Source of the DNA: Streptomyces sp. GKU 895
Lineage (GTDB): Bacteria; Actinomycetota; Actinomycetes; Streptomycetales; Streptomycetaceae
Assembly (NCBI GenBank): GCA_002027195.1
Contig: MWJO01000012.1
Coordinates: 1-64,000 of the forward strand
Length of the DNA stretch: 64,000 nucleotides
Reading direction: 5' to 3'
Shown here: piece after piece, positions 9,030 through 18,523 of the stretch
Position numbering within the stretch: the first letter of the stretch is position 1
Layout: every line of letters begins with the position of its first letter
The notes under the pieces: model-generated
Told to the model about the DNA's origin: nothing
The model's input: only the letters and a program-made list of their open reading frames with translations
The model's database searches: none
Made by a program: the position numbers and the translations under genes

Positions 9030-11190
9030 GTGAACCCCCAGGGAACCGCCACCACGGCGTTCGCCCTCCCCGACCGTCTCTCCGCCAAGGCCGACCCCGC
9101 CCTGATCGCCGGTGACGAGCGGCACTTCGCGGCGATCGCGGCGAGCCTGGCGGAGTCGATCGCCGAGCTGTCCGTCCGCCTCGACGCCGAGCTCAAGGCG
9201 CCCGGCGGCGCGGGCCGGGCCGCGATGGACCGGGACGCGGAGATCCACCGTCTGACCGCCCGGCTGCGCACCCTGCGCCGCTTCGGCCTCGACCTGTGCC
9301 TCGGCCGCATGGTCACCGCCGACGACCCCGAGCCGCTCTACGTCGGCCGTCTCGGCCTCACCGACAGCGAGGGCGCCGACTCCTGATCGACTGGCGTTCC
9401 CCGGCCGCCGAGCCCTTCTTCGCCGCCACCCACGCCCACCCGATGGGCCTGACCAGCCGCCGCCGCTACCGCTGGACCGACGGCCGGATCAGCGACTACT
9501 GGGACGAGGTGTTCACCGCCGACGGACTGGAGCGGCAGGTCGCCCTCGACGACCAGTCCGCCTTCATCGCCAGCCTCGGCAGCAACCGCTCCGACCGGAT
9601 GCGGGACGTCCTCGCCACCATCCAGTCCGACCAGGACGCCATCATCCGCGCCGGCTCGCGCGGCGCGCTCGTCGTCGACGGCGGCCCCGGCACCGGCAAG
9701 ACGGTCGTCGCCCTGCACCGCACCGCCCACCTCCTCTACTCCGACCCCCGCCTCGGCCACCGCAGGGGCGGCGTCCTCTTCGTCGCCCGCACCGCCCCTA
9801 CCTCTCCTACGTCGCCGACGTCCTCCCCAGCCTCGGCGAGGAGGGTGTGCAGACCTGCATCCTGCGCGACCTGGTCGAGGAGGGCGCCGAGGCAGGCCTG
9901 GAACCCGACCCTGAGGCGGCCCGCCTGAAGTCCTCGGCGGACCTGGTGAAGGCGATCGAGAAGGCCGTACGGTTCTACGAGGAACCGCCCACCGAGGGCA
10001 TGACGGTGACGGTCGACCACACCGACCTGCGCCTGACCGCCGCCGACTGGGCCGAGGCCTTCGACGCCCCGGAACCGGGCACCCCGCACAACGAGGCCCG
10101 TGGCCAGATCTGGGACAAGCTGGTTTCGATCCTGGAGGAGAAGTACGAGGGCCGCGACGACGTCCCGCCGCAGCTGTTCCGCAGGGTCCTGCGCCAGAAC
10201 AAGGAACTGGTGGGCGCCCTCAACAGCGCCTGGCCCCTGCTGGAGGCGACGGACCTGGTGGGCGACCTGTGGACCGTCCCCGCCTATCTGCGCCTGTGCG
10301 CCCCGTGGCTCACCCGCGACGAGGTCCGGACCCTGCAACGCGCGAACCCGACGGCCTGGACCGTCTCCGACCTCCCCCTCCTCGACGCGGCCCGGCAGCG
10401 CCTCGGCGACCCGAAGGCGGACGGCCGCAAACGCCGGCAGGAAGCCGCCCTCGCCGCCCAGCGCGAGCAGATGGCGCAGGTCGTCGAGAACCTGATCGCG
10501 GCGGACCCGGACGGCGAGGGCCTGATGACCCAGCTGCGCCGCGCCGACTTCCAGCGCAACCTGGTCGACGAGTCCGAACTCGCCGTCGCCGAACCGGACC
10601 TCCTCGCAGGCCCGTTCGCGCACATCGTCGTGGACGAGGCCCAGGAACTCACCGACGCCGAATGGCAGATGCTCCTGCTGCGCTGCCCGTCCCGCAGCTT
10701 CACCATCGTCGGCGACCGTGCCCAGGCCCGCCACGGCTTCACCGAGACCTGGCAGGAGCGCCTGCGCCGGGTCGGCCTGACCAGCATCACCATGGCGTCC
10801 CTGAGCATCAACTACCGCACCCCGGAAGAGGTGATGACGGAGGCCGAGCCGGTCATCCGCGCCGCCCTCCCGGACGCCAACGTCCCCACCTCCATCCGCA
10901 GCAGCGGCATCCCGGTCCTGCACGGCCCGGTCGCGGACCTCCCGTCGATCCTCGACACCTGGCTCGCCGACCACCCCGCCGAGGGCATCGCCTGCGTCAT
11001 CGGCGACACGACCTTCGAGCCCACGGCCCGCGTCCGCTCCCTGACTCCGGAACTGTCCAAGGGCCTGGAGTTCGACCTCGTGATCCTGGTCGACCCGGAG
11101 AACTTCGGCACGGGGATCGAGGGCGCGGTGGACCACTACGTGGCGATGACACGCGCGACCGAACGGCTGGTTGTTCTGTCCAGCCCCTGA
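9030..11190 (+). CDS. helR: HelR, RNA polymerase recycling motor ATPase, frameshifted twice
   Basis: A UvrD/HelD-like superfamily 1 protein of about 720 residues once repaired. Seen: N-terminal coiled-coil (to about residue 90), LLIDWRSPAAEPFF, Walker A GGPGTGKTVVALHR (nt 9680-9705), Walker B VVDEAQELTDAEW (about 10630), LSINYRTPEE, and motif VI VAMTRATERLVVL at the end. HelD/HelR proteins displace stalled or rifamycin-bound RNA polymerase from DNA. One base is missing near 9373 and one near 9787 (both C/G-rich). GTG 9030 follows a GGAG site. Its place directly after the glycosyltransferase supports HelR over a housekeeping HelD. Confidence 0.88.
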
Positions 11191-11228
11191 CAATGTGGTG
11201 CATGACGTCGACCACTCAGGAGCCCCTC

Positions 11229-11519
11229 ATGCCCGTCGTCCGCGCCCGCAAGCGTCCGGTGACCGTGCGCGCGCTGCTCTGGACGGGCCGGGAAGAGGAC
11301 CTGCCCGCCGTCCGTGCCTTCCTCGGCGACGACTTCGTCGCCTCGGAAGAGCGGGACGGCGGGCGGGTCCTGCGCATCCGCACCATGGAGCGGGGCTCGG
11401 CGCCGGACGAGATCCCGCCCGGCTGGATGCTGATCGAGGGAGTGCGCGGCGAGCACTACGCCTGTGAGCCGGAGATCTTCGCCGAGACCTACGAGCTGCT
11501 CGGCGCCGACGGCGACTGA
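11229..11519 (+). CDS. Small conserved protein, phage-like PGDxI..GV.GE family
   Basis: A 96-residue protein opening RKRPVTVRALLWTGREED and ending PPGWMLIEGVRGEHYACEPEIFAETYEL. This matches a small family often seen in phages and actinobacteria (pattern RKKPV.veA.qWtG ... PGD.Ii.GV.GEfYpc.PdiF..TYe) of unknown function. ATG 11229 is chosen for its AGGAG site six bases upstream; an in-frame ATG at 11202 is the alternative. It lies 38 bases after helR and may be co-transcribed, and it converges on the chitinase gene 13 bases later. Confidence 0.65.
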   Translation: MPVVRARKRPVTVRALLWTGREEDLPAVRAFLGDDFVASEERDGGRVLRIRTMERGSAPDEIPPGWMLIEGVRGEHYACEPEIFAETYELLGADGD

Positions 11520-11532
11520 GCGGTCCGGCCGG

Positions 11533-13227
11533 CTACGGCAGCCCGTGCACGTGCGGCCCCACCGCGTTCGACCAGGCGTTCCCGGCCGAGGCGTCCCAGT
11601 TCGTCGACCAGGTCATCGCGCCCCGCAGGTCGGGATAGGTCTTCGACGGCTTGAAGGAACCGCACCCCGTGCCCTTGGTCAGGCAGTCCAGGGCGTTGTT
11701 CACCACGGTCGGTGACACGTACCCGCTGCCCGCGCCGCTCGTCGAGGCCGGCAGGCCCAACCCCACCTGGGACGGGGCGAGTCCGCCCTCCAGCTGGATG
11801 CAGGCCAGCGCGGTGAGGAAGTCCACCGAGCCCTGCGAGTACACCTTGCCGTCACAGCCCAGCATCGAACCGCTGTTGTAGTACTGCATGTTGACGACGG
11901 TGAGGATGTCCTTGATGTTGAGCGCGGTCTGGAAGTAGCCGTTGGACGTCGACTGCATGTCGATGGTCTGCGGCGCCATCGTGATGATCAGCGACGAGCC
12001 CGCCTTCGAGGACAGCGACCGCAACGCCTGGGTCATGTAGGTGGCGTTGATGCCGTTCTCCAGGTCGATGTCGACGCCGTCGAAGCCGTACGTCTGCATC
12101 AGGGAGTAGACAGAGTTGGCGAAGTTCGTCGCGGAGGTCGGGTCGTTGATCGACACCGTGCCGTTCTGGCCGCCGACCGAGATGATCACCTTCTTCCCGG
12201 CCGCCTTCTTCGCCGCGATGTCCGCCTTGAACTGGTCGACGGTGTAACCGCCGAGACCGGCCGAGTCGAGGTTGAAGGTCACCGCGCCCGGCGTCGTCGT
12301 CGCGTCCGCGAAGGCCACGGCGATGATGTCGTACTGGGACTGGACGGCGGAGATCCGCTGCACGGTGGCGCCGTTGTTGAAGTTCTGCCAGTAGCCGGTG
12401 ACCGCGTGCTTCGGGAGCGCCGGGCCGGTCGGGGTCGCCGTCGTCGTCCCCGTCACGGTCGCCGACTTCGGGGACTCACCCGCCGAGTTCGTCGCCGTGA
12501 CCTGGAAGGAGTACGAGGTGGAGGCCGCGAGGCCCGTCACCGTGGCCGACGTGCCCGTCACCGCCGTCACCTTGGTGCCGTTCCGGTAGACGTTGTAGCC
12601 CGTGGCGCCGGAGACCGTGTTCCAGGTCAGCGACACCGACGAGGACGACGTACCGGAGACCGCCAGGCCGGCCGGTGCGGCCGGGACCGTCGGCGTCGGG
12701 TCGGTGCCGCCGCCTCCGTCGGGGCCGTAGACCGAGAGGTCGTCGGCGTAGTAGGCGGCCTGGCCGTACCAGCCGTGGGTGTAGACCGTGACCGAGGTCG
12801 TGGAGGAACCCGTGGTGAAGGTGGTCGACAGCTGCTTCCAGGACGTGGAGTCGGGGGTCCAGGTGGACACGTCCGTCGTGCCGGTGCCCGTGACACCCAG
12901 GTAGGAGTAGCCGCCCTGGACCCACGCGCTCAGCGTGTACGTCGAGTTGGGCTTCACGGCGACGGACTGGGTGCACTTGGCGTTGTCCTGGCCCGCCGGG
13001 GTCGCCTTCAGGGCGGCGGCGCCCGAGTGGACCGGCGAGGAGACGGTCGCCCCGCTGCTCGCCGTGCAGGTCCAGTTGGTCAGGCCGGACTCGAATCCGG
13101 CGTTCTTGGCGTTGTTCACGTCGGCCGCGGAGGCCTGTCCCGCGCCCGCGAGGGAGAGGGAGAAGGCGACGAGGGCGGCGGTGACGGCTCCGGACCAGAG
13201 CCGGGTCGATCGTCTCTGTGGGGACAT
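11533..13227 (-). CDS. Secreted chitinase, CBM-FnIII-GH18
   Basis: A 564-residue exported enzyme. Signal peptide residues 1-35 (Ala/Leu core, cut near GQASA). Residues 36-170 are a carbohydrate-binding jelly-roll (NAGFESGLTNWTC at its start). A Gly/Pro/Thr linker follows, then an FnIII domain (about 185-270), then GH18 from about 275. The catalytic DGVDIDLEN near residue 385 has the DxxDxDxE pattern with the acid Glu intact. It hydrolyses chitin outside the cell. No ribosome site precedes ATG 13227, and the promoter elements (see 13238-13275) put the transcript start near the ATG, suggesting a leaderless mRNA. Confidence 0.95.
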   Translation of the reverse strand: MSPQRRSTRLWSGAVTAALVAFSLSLAGAGQASAADVNNAKNAGFESGLTNWTCTASSGATVSSPVHSGAAALKATPAGQDNAKCTQSVAVKPNSTYTLSAWVQGGYSYLGVTGTGTTDVSTWTPDSTSWKQLSTTFTTGSSTTSVTVYTHGWYGQAAYYADDLSVYGPDGGGGTDPTPTVPAAPAGLAVSGTSSSSVSLTWNTVSGATGYNVYRNGTKVTAVTGTSATVTGLAASTSYSFQVTATNSAGESPKSATVTGTTTATPTGPALPKHAVTGYWQNFNNGATVQRISAVQSQYDIIAVAFADATTTPGAVTFNLDSAGLGGYTVDQFKADIAAKKAAGKKVIISVGGQNGTVSINDPTSATNFANSVYSLMQTYGFDGVDIDLENGINATYMTQALRSLSSKAGSSLIITMAPQTIDMQSTSNGYFQTALNIKDILTVVNMQYYNSGSMLGCDGKVYSQGSVDFLTALACIQLEGGLAPSQVGLGLPASTSGAGSGYVSPTVVNNALDCLTKGTGCGSFKPSKTYPDLRGAMTWSTNWDASAGNAWSNAVGPHVHGLP

Positions 13228-13237
13228 GACAATAAGC

Positions 13238-13275
13238 TGGTCCAGACCAATCCATCTGTCAATAGGTCCAGACCA
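13238..13275 (-). promoter_or_regulatory. Two DasR-type (dre) sites in the chitinase promoter
   Basis: TGGTCCAGACCA (13238-13249) and GGTCCAGACC (13265-13274) are two near-palindromes 26 bases apart. They fit the DasR responsive element, TGGTCTAGACCA, that represses chitin and GlcNAc genes in Streptomyces until GlcN-6-P appears. On the minus strand a TTGACA -35 box (13262-13257) lies between them, so the proximal site fills the -35/-10 spacer. No gene lies between 13228 and 13549; the remainder holds nothing else I recognise. Confidence 0.8.
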
Positions 13276-13549
13276 AAGTGCCTGCCGTGACGGACCGTCC
13301 GGCATGGGTCCCTGGGCCCACCCGACGGCCCTGGCAAGGGCCCCAGGGCCGAAATGCGTCGGGCAAGATGCTCAACCTGCCCCGATTTGACGCACCTTGT
13401 GTAACGGCAGTTCCTCGCCAGCTACACAAACGCTGTTCTCCGGTCACAACCGCGTGGTTAGAGTGCTTGCGTAGTCACGCAGTGAAATCGACTGGGTGGG
13501 TCGGGTGACGCCGGTCGGGCCGGCGAGGCATGGGAACGGGGAGCTGCGC

Positions 13550-14392
13550 GTGCCAACTGCCATTGCCGTGACCGGTGCCGACATGGCACTGCCGCCGCAG
13601 GACGAACGGACCGTGCCCGCGGTCGTCCTCAAGGACCTCGACCGGCAGCCGCTGGACCAGGCGCTGGCGGCGCTGCAACAGCTGATCGACCAGTGCGGGC
13701 ATGTGATCGTCGTGTGCTCGCGGGTGGTCGCACCCGGTGTCGAGCGGCGGCTGCACACCATCCGCTCCCTGCTGGAAAGCGACCGGATCGCGTTCTTCCG
13801 TCCCGATCTGCCACCCCTCGGACTGGCTGTCCTGGCGCGCCAGTTGCGCCAGCTCGCCTCCTGCGACCTCAGCCCCGGCGTCCTCGCCTCCGCCGGCCGG
13901 CTGCTCACCCACTACATCCACGCCGGTGCCGTCCTCGGCTCCGTCACCAAGCTCGACCGCGTCCCCGTCGGGCTGAAGTCCCACGCCAAGTCCTGGGTGC
14001 CCGGCAGCCAGTTCGGCGTGATCGCCCACCCCGAGCCGCAACTCGTCCGCATCGGCCCCGAAGCGTCCCTGTCGGGGCCCGAGTTCGCCACCTCGATGCT
14101 GGTCGCCAAGGGCCAGCTCCAGACCGACTGGGTCGCCAACACCCTGGCGCCCGCCTGGAACGTCCAGGGACTGCGGGAGGCCCCGCTGCCCGCCGAGTCC
14201 GCCGCCTGGTGGGGTACGGCCAAGCTGGTCGAGTTCTGCACCTTCCTGCCCGACCTCTCGGTCCTCTACCAACTGGTGACATCCGTCCGGCAGTCCAGCT
14301 GCCACTGGTGCGGCATCGACGTCATCGGCGACCGCTGCGTCTTCTGCTCCGCCACCTCACCCGTCAACGAGAACCAACTCACCGCCGGGTGA
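13550..14392 (+). CDS. Conserved hypothetical protein at head of the Tad pilus locus
   Basis: A 280-residue soluble protein with no signal peptide. GTG 13550 is chosen for the GGGGAG site six bases upstream. The C-terminus carries two Cys pairs, CHWCG and CVFC, spaced like a zinc ribbon. The rest (for example ALAALQQLIDQCGHVIVVCSRV) has no motif I recognise. It precedes cpaB by 40 bases in the same direction and looks like the first gene of the pilus operon, so a pilus-linked regulatory or assembly role is possible but unproven. Confidence 0.65.
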   Translation: MPTAIAVTGADMALPPQDERTVPAVVLKDLDRQPLDQALAALQQLIDQCGHVIVVCSRVVAPGVERRLHTIRSLLESDRIAFFRPDLPPLGLAVLARQLRQLASCDLSPGVLASAGRLLTHYIHAGAVLGSVTKLDRVPVGLKSHAKSWVPGSQFGVIAHPEPQLVRIGPEASLSGPEFATSMLVAKGQLQTDWVANTLAPAWNVQGLREAPLPAESAAWWGTAKLVEFCTFLPDLSVLYQLVTSVRQSSCHWCGIDVIGDRCVFCSATSPVNENQLTAG

Positions 14393-14432
14393 GCCCTGCC
14401 GACCCACATCCCCCAATGAGGTTGTCCGGTTC

Positions 14433-15149
14433 ATGAACTCCCGTCAGCGCCGCGGCGTCATACTCCTGATCCTGTCGGTCGTCTGCGCCCTGGCGGCCTT
14501 CGCCGGTGTGCTGTCCGTCATCGACGACGTGAAGTCCAAGGTCGGCCCCGAGGTCACCGCGTACGAGGTCAAGGCCGAGATCCAGCCCTACACGGCACTG
14601 AGCAGGGCCCAGTTCGAGAAGATCTCGATGCCCGAGCGCTGGCTGTCGGCCAACGCCGTCACCGATCTCCGCGACATCGAGGGCAAGATCGCGGTGACCA
14701 AGCTGGAGAAGGGCTCCCTGCTGCAGAGCGACATGATCGTGGCGCAGCCGGCACTGCAGCCCGGCCAGCAGGAGGTCGCCATCATGATCGACGCGGCGAC
14801 CGGCGTCGCCGGCAAGATCACACCGGGCTCCACGGTCAACGTGTACGCCACCTTCGAGGGCGAGCGGAACGGCAGCTCCGCCCAGCCCGCCCAGTCGAAG
14901 ATCATCGTCACGAACGCGAAAGTCCTCGACGTCGGCAAACTGACCTCGCTCGACCCCGACGAGAGCAACCGGGACCAGCGCTCCAAGGAGGCCGTCCCGA
15001 TCACCTTCGCCCTCTCCACCCTCGACGCCCAGCGCCTCACCTACGCCGAGTCGTTCGCCGAGCGGGTCCGGCTCGCCCTGGTGGCCCCCGGCGGCGACCG
15101 GCCGGTCCCCGACCAGGACCGCACGTACGAACTCGCGAAGGACAAGTGA
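14433..15149 (+). CDS. cpaB: CpaB/RcpC-type Flp pilus assembly protein
   Basis: A 238-residue protein with one N-terminal membrane anchor (residues 8-30, VILLILSVVCALAAFAGVL) and an extracytoplasmic SAF-like domain (EVKAEIQPYTALSRAQFEKI) followed by a beta-clip RcpC part (EVAIMIDAATGVAGKITPGSTVNVYATF). CpaB proteins link the Tad machine to the envelope. It sits seven bases before the TadZ/CpaE gene, in operon order normal for Tad loci. Confidence 0.85.
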   Translation: MNSRQRRGVILLILSVVCALAAFAGVLSVIDDVKSKVGPEVTAYEVKAEIQPYTALSRAQFEKISMPERWLSANAVTDLRDIEGKIAVTKLEKGSLLQSDMIVAQPALQPGQQEVAIMIDAATGVAGKITPGSTVNVYATFEGERNGSSAQPAQSKIIVTNAKVLDVGKLTSLDPDESNRDQRSKEAVPITFALSTLDAQRLTYAESFAERVRLALVAPGGDRPVPDQDRTYELAKDK

Positions 15150-15156
15150 GAGCCGT

Positions 15157-16413
15157 ATGCCCACGAGGATCCTGCCGGCCGTAGGCGACGCGGACGCCGT
15201 CCGCTCCATCACCACCCTCCTCAGCCAGCTCCCGGACGCCGAACCGGTCGCCCCGGTCGTCGACTCCACGCAGCTCGTCGACACCCTGGCCCGCCTCGCC
15301 GCCGAGTCCGTCGACGAACTCCCCGAGGTCGTCGTCGTCCACGAACGCATCGGCCCCGTCCCCGCGCTGGAGCTCATCCGCGAAGTCGCCCTGCGCTTCC
15401 CCGCGGTGGGCGTCATCCTCGTCACCTCCGACGCGAGCCCCGGCCTGTTCCAGGCGGCCATGGACTACGGCGCCCGCGGCCTCGTCGCCCTCCCGCTCCA
15501 CTACGACGAGCTGGCCAGCCGCGTGCAGGCCGTCGCCGCCTGGTCGGTGGGGGTACGACGTCATCTCGGCGCCGGGGCCGACGTGTTCACCGGCGTCGGC
15601 GGCACCGTGGTCACCGTCAGCGGCGCGAAGGGCGGGGTGGGCGCGACCCTCACCGCCATCCAACTCGCCCTGGCCGCCCAGGCGTCAGGCCGCAGCACCG
15701 TGCTGGTCGACATGGACCTCCAGACCGGTGACATCGCCTCCTTCCTGGACGTGCAGTTCCGCCGGTCGGTCGTGGACCTCGCGGCGATCACGGACATCTC
15801 CCCGAGGGTCCTCGCGGACGCCGTCTACCGCCACGACACCGGCGTCGCCCTGCTCCTCGCCCCCGGCGAGGGCGAACGCGGCGAGGAGGTCACCGACCGC
15901 GCCGCCCGCCAGATCGTCAGCGCCCTGCGCTCCCGCTACGAGGTCGTCGTCGTCGACTGCGGCGCGCAACTCGGCGGCGCGGGCGCGGCGGCGGTGGAGA
16001 TGGCGGACGCCGCCCTGCTGGTCACCACGCCGGACGTGGTCGCGGTACGCGGCGCCAAGCGGGCCGTCCGCATGTGGGACCGGCTCCAGATCCGCAAGGC
16101 CGAGGAGACGACCGTCGTCGTCAACCGGCACACCCGCGGTACGGAGATCCAGCCCCACCTGATCCAGCGGATCACCGGCACCCCCGTCGCCGGGACCGCG
16201 ATCCCCGCCCACTTCAAGGAACTCCAGGGCGTGGTGGACGCGGGCCGCGTGCACGAGCTGGACAACAAGAGCACGGTCAAGCAGGCGATGTGGGCCCTGG
16301 CCGGGGAGCTGGGGCTGGTCAAGGCACGGGAGGCGGCCGGTGCGCACAAGGGCGGCGGGCGCGGCGACCGGGGCGCGGTGAGCTTCCGCAGGCGCAGGGA
16401 GCTCGGGCCGTGA
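15157..16413 (+). CDS. TadZ/CpaE-like localisation ATPase
   Basis: A 418-residue protein: an N-terminal receiver-like domain (about 1-130, with VVVVHERIGPVPALELI and VGVILVTSD) lacking a clear phosphorylatable Asp set, then a ParA/MinD ATPase from about 145. The deviant Walker A is SGAKGGVGATLTAI, where the second Lys is replaced by Ala, as in many TadZ/CpaE proteins. VDMDLQTGD and VVVDCGAQL follow. TadZ positions the pilus apparatus at the pole. Its stop overlaps the next start (GTGA at 16410-16413). Confidence 0.87.
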   Translation: MPTRILPAVGDADAVRSITTLLSQLPDAEPVAPVVDSTQLVDTLARLAAESVDELPEVVVVHERIGPVPALELIREVALRFPAVGVILVTSDASPGLFQAAMDYGARGLVALPLHYDELASRVQAVAAWSVGVRRHLGAGADVFTGVGGTVVTVSGAKGGVGATLTAIQLALAAQASGRSTVLVDMDLQTGDIASFLDVQFRRSVVDLAAITDISPRVLADAVYRHDTGVALLLAPGEGERGEEVTDRAARQIVSALRSRYEVVVVDCGAQLGGAGAAAVEMADAALLVTTPDVVAVRGAKRAVRMWDRLQIRKAEETTVVVNRHTRGTEIQPHLIQRITGTPVAGTAIPAHFKELQGVVDAGRVHELDNKSTVKQAMWALAGELGLVKAREAAGAHKGGGRGDRGAVSFRRRRELGP

Positions 16414-16805
16414 GGCGGCGCCGGCACGGAGGTCCCGGGCGGGGCTCGCGGGACTCCGGTCAGGTCACCATCGAGTTCCTCGGGATGACACCGCTGATCA
16501 TCGCCACGCTGGTGCTGGTGTGGCAGTTCGTGCTGGTGGGCTACACGTTCACGCTGGCCGGGCATGCCGCGGACGAGGCGGTACGGGCGGGGACGGCGTC
16601 CGAGGGCCAGGCGGCCTGCCAGGAGGCCGGCCTCAAGGACCTGCCCGGCGCGTGGCAGGGCGACGCCCAGGTGACCTGCACGGCGGACGGCGACTACGTC
16701 ACGGCCGACGTGTCCCTGAAGGTGCCCGTGCTCTTCCCCGGCGCGATCGGCTTCCCGTTCACCGTCGAGGGCCACGCGGGGGCCGTGCAGGAGGAGAAGG
16801 ACTGA
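16410..16805 (+). CDS. TadE-like pseudopilin
   Basis: A 131-residue protein with a short basic head, then SRDSGQVTIEFLG: a type IVb prepilin-like cleavage site (Gly before Gln, Glu at +5) leading into a hydrophobic helix (TPLIIATLVLVWQFVLVGYTF). The rest is a small periplasmic domain with two Cys (QAACQEA, VTCTADG). GTG 16410 overlaps the stop of the previous gene, so the two are translationally coupled. It likely forms part of the pilus or its base. Confidence 0.82.
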   Translation: MRRRRHGGPGRGSRDSGQVTIEFLGMTPLIIATLVLVWQFVLVGYTFTLAGHAADEAVRAGTASEGQAACQEAGLKDLPGAWQGDAQVTCTADGDYVTADVSLKVPVLFPGAIGFPFTVEGHAGAVQEEKD

Positions 16806-16806
16806 G

Positions 16807-17172
16807 ATGTCGTACGACGGGAAAGTCCTCGGCGGTCGCGCGGCCCGGCGTGACCGGGGCCAGGTCGCCATCGAGTACCTGGGTTTCATCCCGATCCTGC
16901 TCCTCGTCGCCCTCGCCGGCGTCCAGGTCGGGCTCATCGCCTACGCCGCCCAGCAGGCCGGCACGGCGGCCAGGGCCGGGGCGCGGGCCGCCTCGCTGGA
17001 GCGCAGCGCACAGGAAGGCTGCGCGAACGCGGTGAGCGACTGGCTGTCCGTGTCCTGTTCGGCCGCCCAGGGCGACGACACGGTGACGGTCACCGCCACC
17101 GTCGACATCCCCCTCCTCGTCTGGGACTTCGGTAACGCGACCAAGACCGCCACCATGCCGCTCGACCACTGA
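16807..17172 (+). CDS. TadE/TadF-like pseudopilin
   Basis: A 121-residue relative of the preceding gene. DRGQVAIEYLGFIPILLLVALAG gives the same Gly/Gln-x3-Glu processing motif and hydrophobic helix. CANAVSDWLSVSC supplies a likely disulphide pair. It begins one base after the previous stop. With its neighbour it probably makes the minor-pilin pair usual in Tad loci. Confidence 0.82.
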   Translation: MSYDGKVLGGRAARRDRGQVAIEYLGFIPILLLVALAGVQVGLIAYAAQQAGTAARAGARAASLERSAQEGCANAVSDWLSVSCSAAQGDDTVTVTATVDIPLLVWDFGNATKTATMPLDH

Positions 17173-17185
17173 ACGAGGTACGACC

Positions 17186-18523
17186 ATGAGCCTGCGCGCA
17201 CGCATCAGCACGCCCGAGGAGAACGGCGCCCGGGGCGAGGACGGCCACCTCGTCTCGTCGTACCGCGCCAAGCTGCTGGAGGAGATCGACCTCGCGGAGA
17301 TGAGTTCGCTCGCGGCGGCCGAGCGCCGGGCCCGTCTGGAGCGGGTGCTCGGGCACATCATCAGCCGTGAGGGCCCGGTCCTGTCGACGGTCGAGCGCTC
17401 GCAGCTGATCCGCAGGGTCGTCGACGAGGCTCTGGGGCTGGGCATCCTGGAGCCCTTGTTGGAGGACGCGTCGATCACCGAGATCATGGTCAACGGCCCG
17501 GACGCGATCTTCGTGGAACGCGGCGGCCGGGTCGAGCAGTTGCCGCTCCGCTTCCCCTCCCACGACCAGCTGATGCAGACCATCGAGCGGATCGTGTCGA
17601 CGGTCAACCGCCGGGTGGACGAGTCGAACCCGATGGTGGACGCCCGTCTCCCGTCGGGCGAGCGCGTGAACGTGATCATCCCGCCGCTGTCCCTGACCGG
17701 CGCGACCCTGACCATCCGCCGCTTCCCCCGCTCCTTCACGCTCCACGAGATGATCGGCTTCGGCTCGCTGGACGAGCACATGCTGTACCTGCTGGCGGGC
17801 CTGGTCCGGGCGAAGTTCAACATCATCGTCTCGGGCGCGACGGGCACGGGAAAGACCACCCTCCTGAACGCCCTCTCCGGCCTCATCCCCGACCACGAAC
17901 GCATCATCACCATCGAGGACTCGGCCGAACTCCAGCTCCAGCAGGCCCACGTCATCCGGCTCGAGTCCCGCCCCCCGAACGTCGAGGGCAAGGGCCAGAT
18001 CACCATCCGCGACCTGGTCCGCAACTCCCTGCGGATGCGTCCCGACCGGATCGTCGTGGGTGAGGTCCGGGGCGGCGAGTCCCTCGACATGCTCCAGGCG
18101 ATGTCGACGGGCCACGACGGCTCCCTCGCCACCGTCCACGCCAACAGCACCGAGGACGCCCTGATGCGGCTCAAGACCCTCGCCTCGATGTCCGAGGTCG
18201 GCGTCCCCTTCGAGGCGCTGCACGACCAGATCAACAGCGCGGTCGACGTCATCATCCAGCTGACCCGCTTCCCGGACGGCGCCCGCAGGATCACCGAGAT
18301 CGCCGTGCTGGACAGCCACGGCGGCGAACCGTACCGCCTGGCCACGGTGGCCCGCTTCGACGCCGAGCCGATGGCGGCGGACGGCCGCGTCTACGGCACC
18401 TTCGCCTACGCCCCGCTGCCGCGCCCCACGGCGAACCGCCTCTACATGGCGGGCCAGCCCATCCCGCAGGCCTTCGGCGTGGCCCAGTCCGTGGCCGAGC
18501 TGACGACCCGAGAAACCAGGTAG
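17186..18523 (+). CDS. tadA: TadA/CpaF-type pilus secretion ATPase
   Basis: A 445-residue type II/IV secretion ATPase. The N-terminal domain includes ILEPLLEDASITEIMVNGPDAIFVERGG, a CpaF hallmark. Walker A is SGATGTGKTTLLNALSG (about residue 215-225), the Asp box is TIEDSAELQLQQAHVIRLE, Walker B is PDRIVVGEVRGGESLDMLQAMSTGHDGS with the His box. It powers Flp pilin assembly. Its stop is directly followed by the tadB start. Confidence 0.95.
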   Translation: MSLRARISTPEENGARGEDGHLVSSYRAKLLEEIDLAEMSSLAAAERRARLERVLGHIISREGPVLSTVERSQLIRRVVDEALGLGILEPLLEDASITEIMVNGPDAIFVERGGRVEQLPLRFPSHDQLMQTIERIVSTVNRRVDESNPMVDARLPSGERVNVIIPPLSLTGATLTIRRFPRSFTLHEMIGFGSLDEHMLYLLAGLVRAKFNIIVSGATGTGKTTLLNALSGLIPDHERIITIEDSAELQLQQAHVIRLESRPPNVEGKGQITIRDLVRNSLRMRPDRIVVGEVRGGESLDMLQAMSTGHDGSLATVHANSTEDALMRLKTLASMSEVGVPFEALHDQINSAVDVIIQLTRFPDGARRITEIAVLDSHGGEPYRLATVARFDAEPMAADGRVYGTFAYAPLPRPTANRLYMAGQPIPQAFGVAQSVAELTTRETR

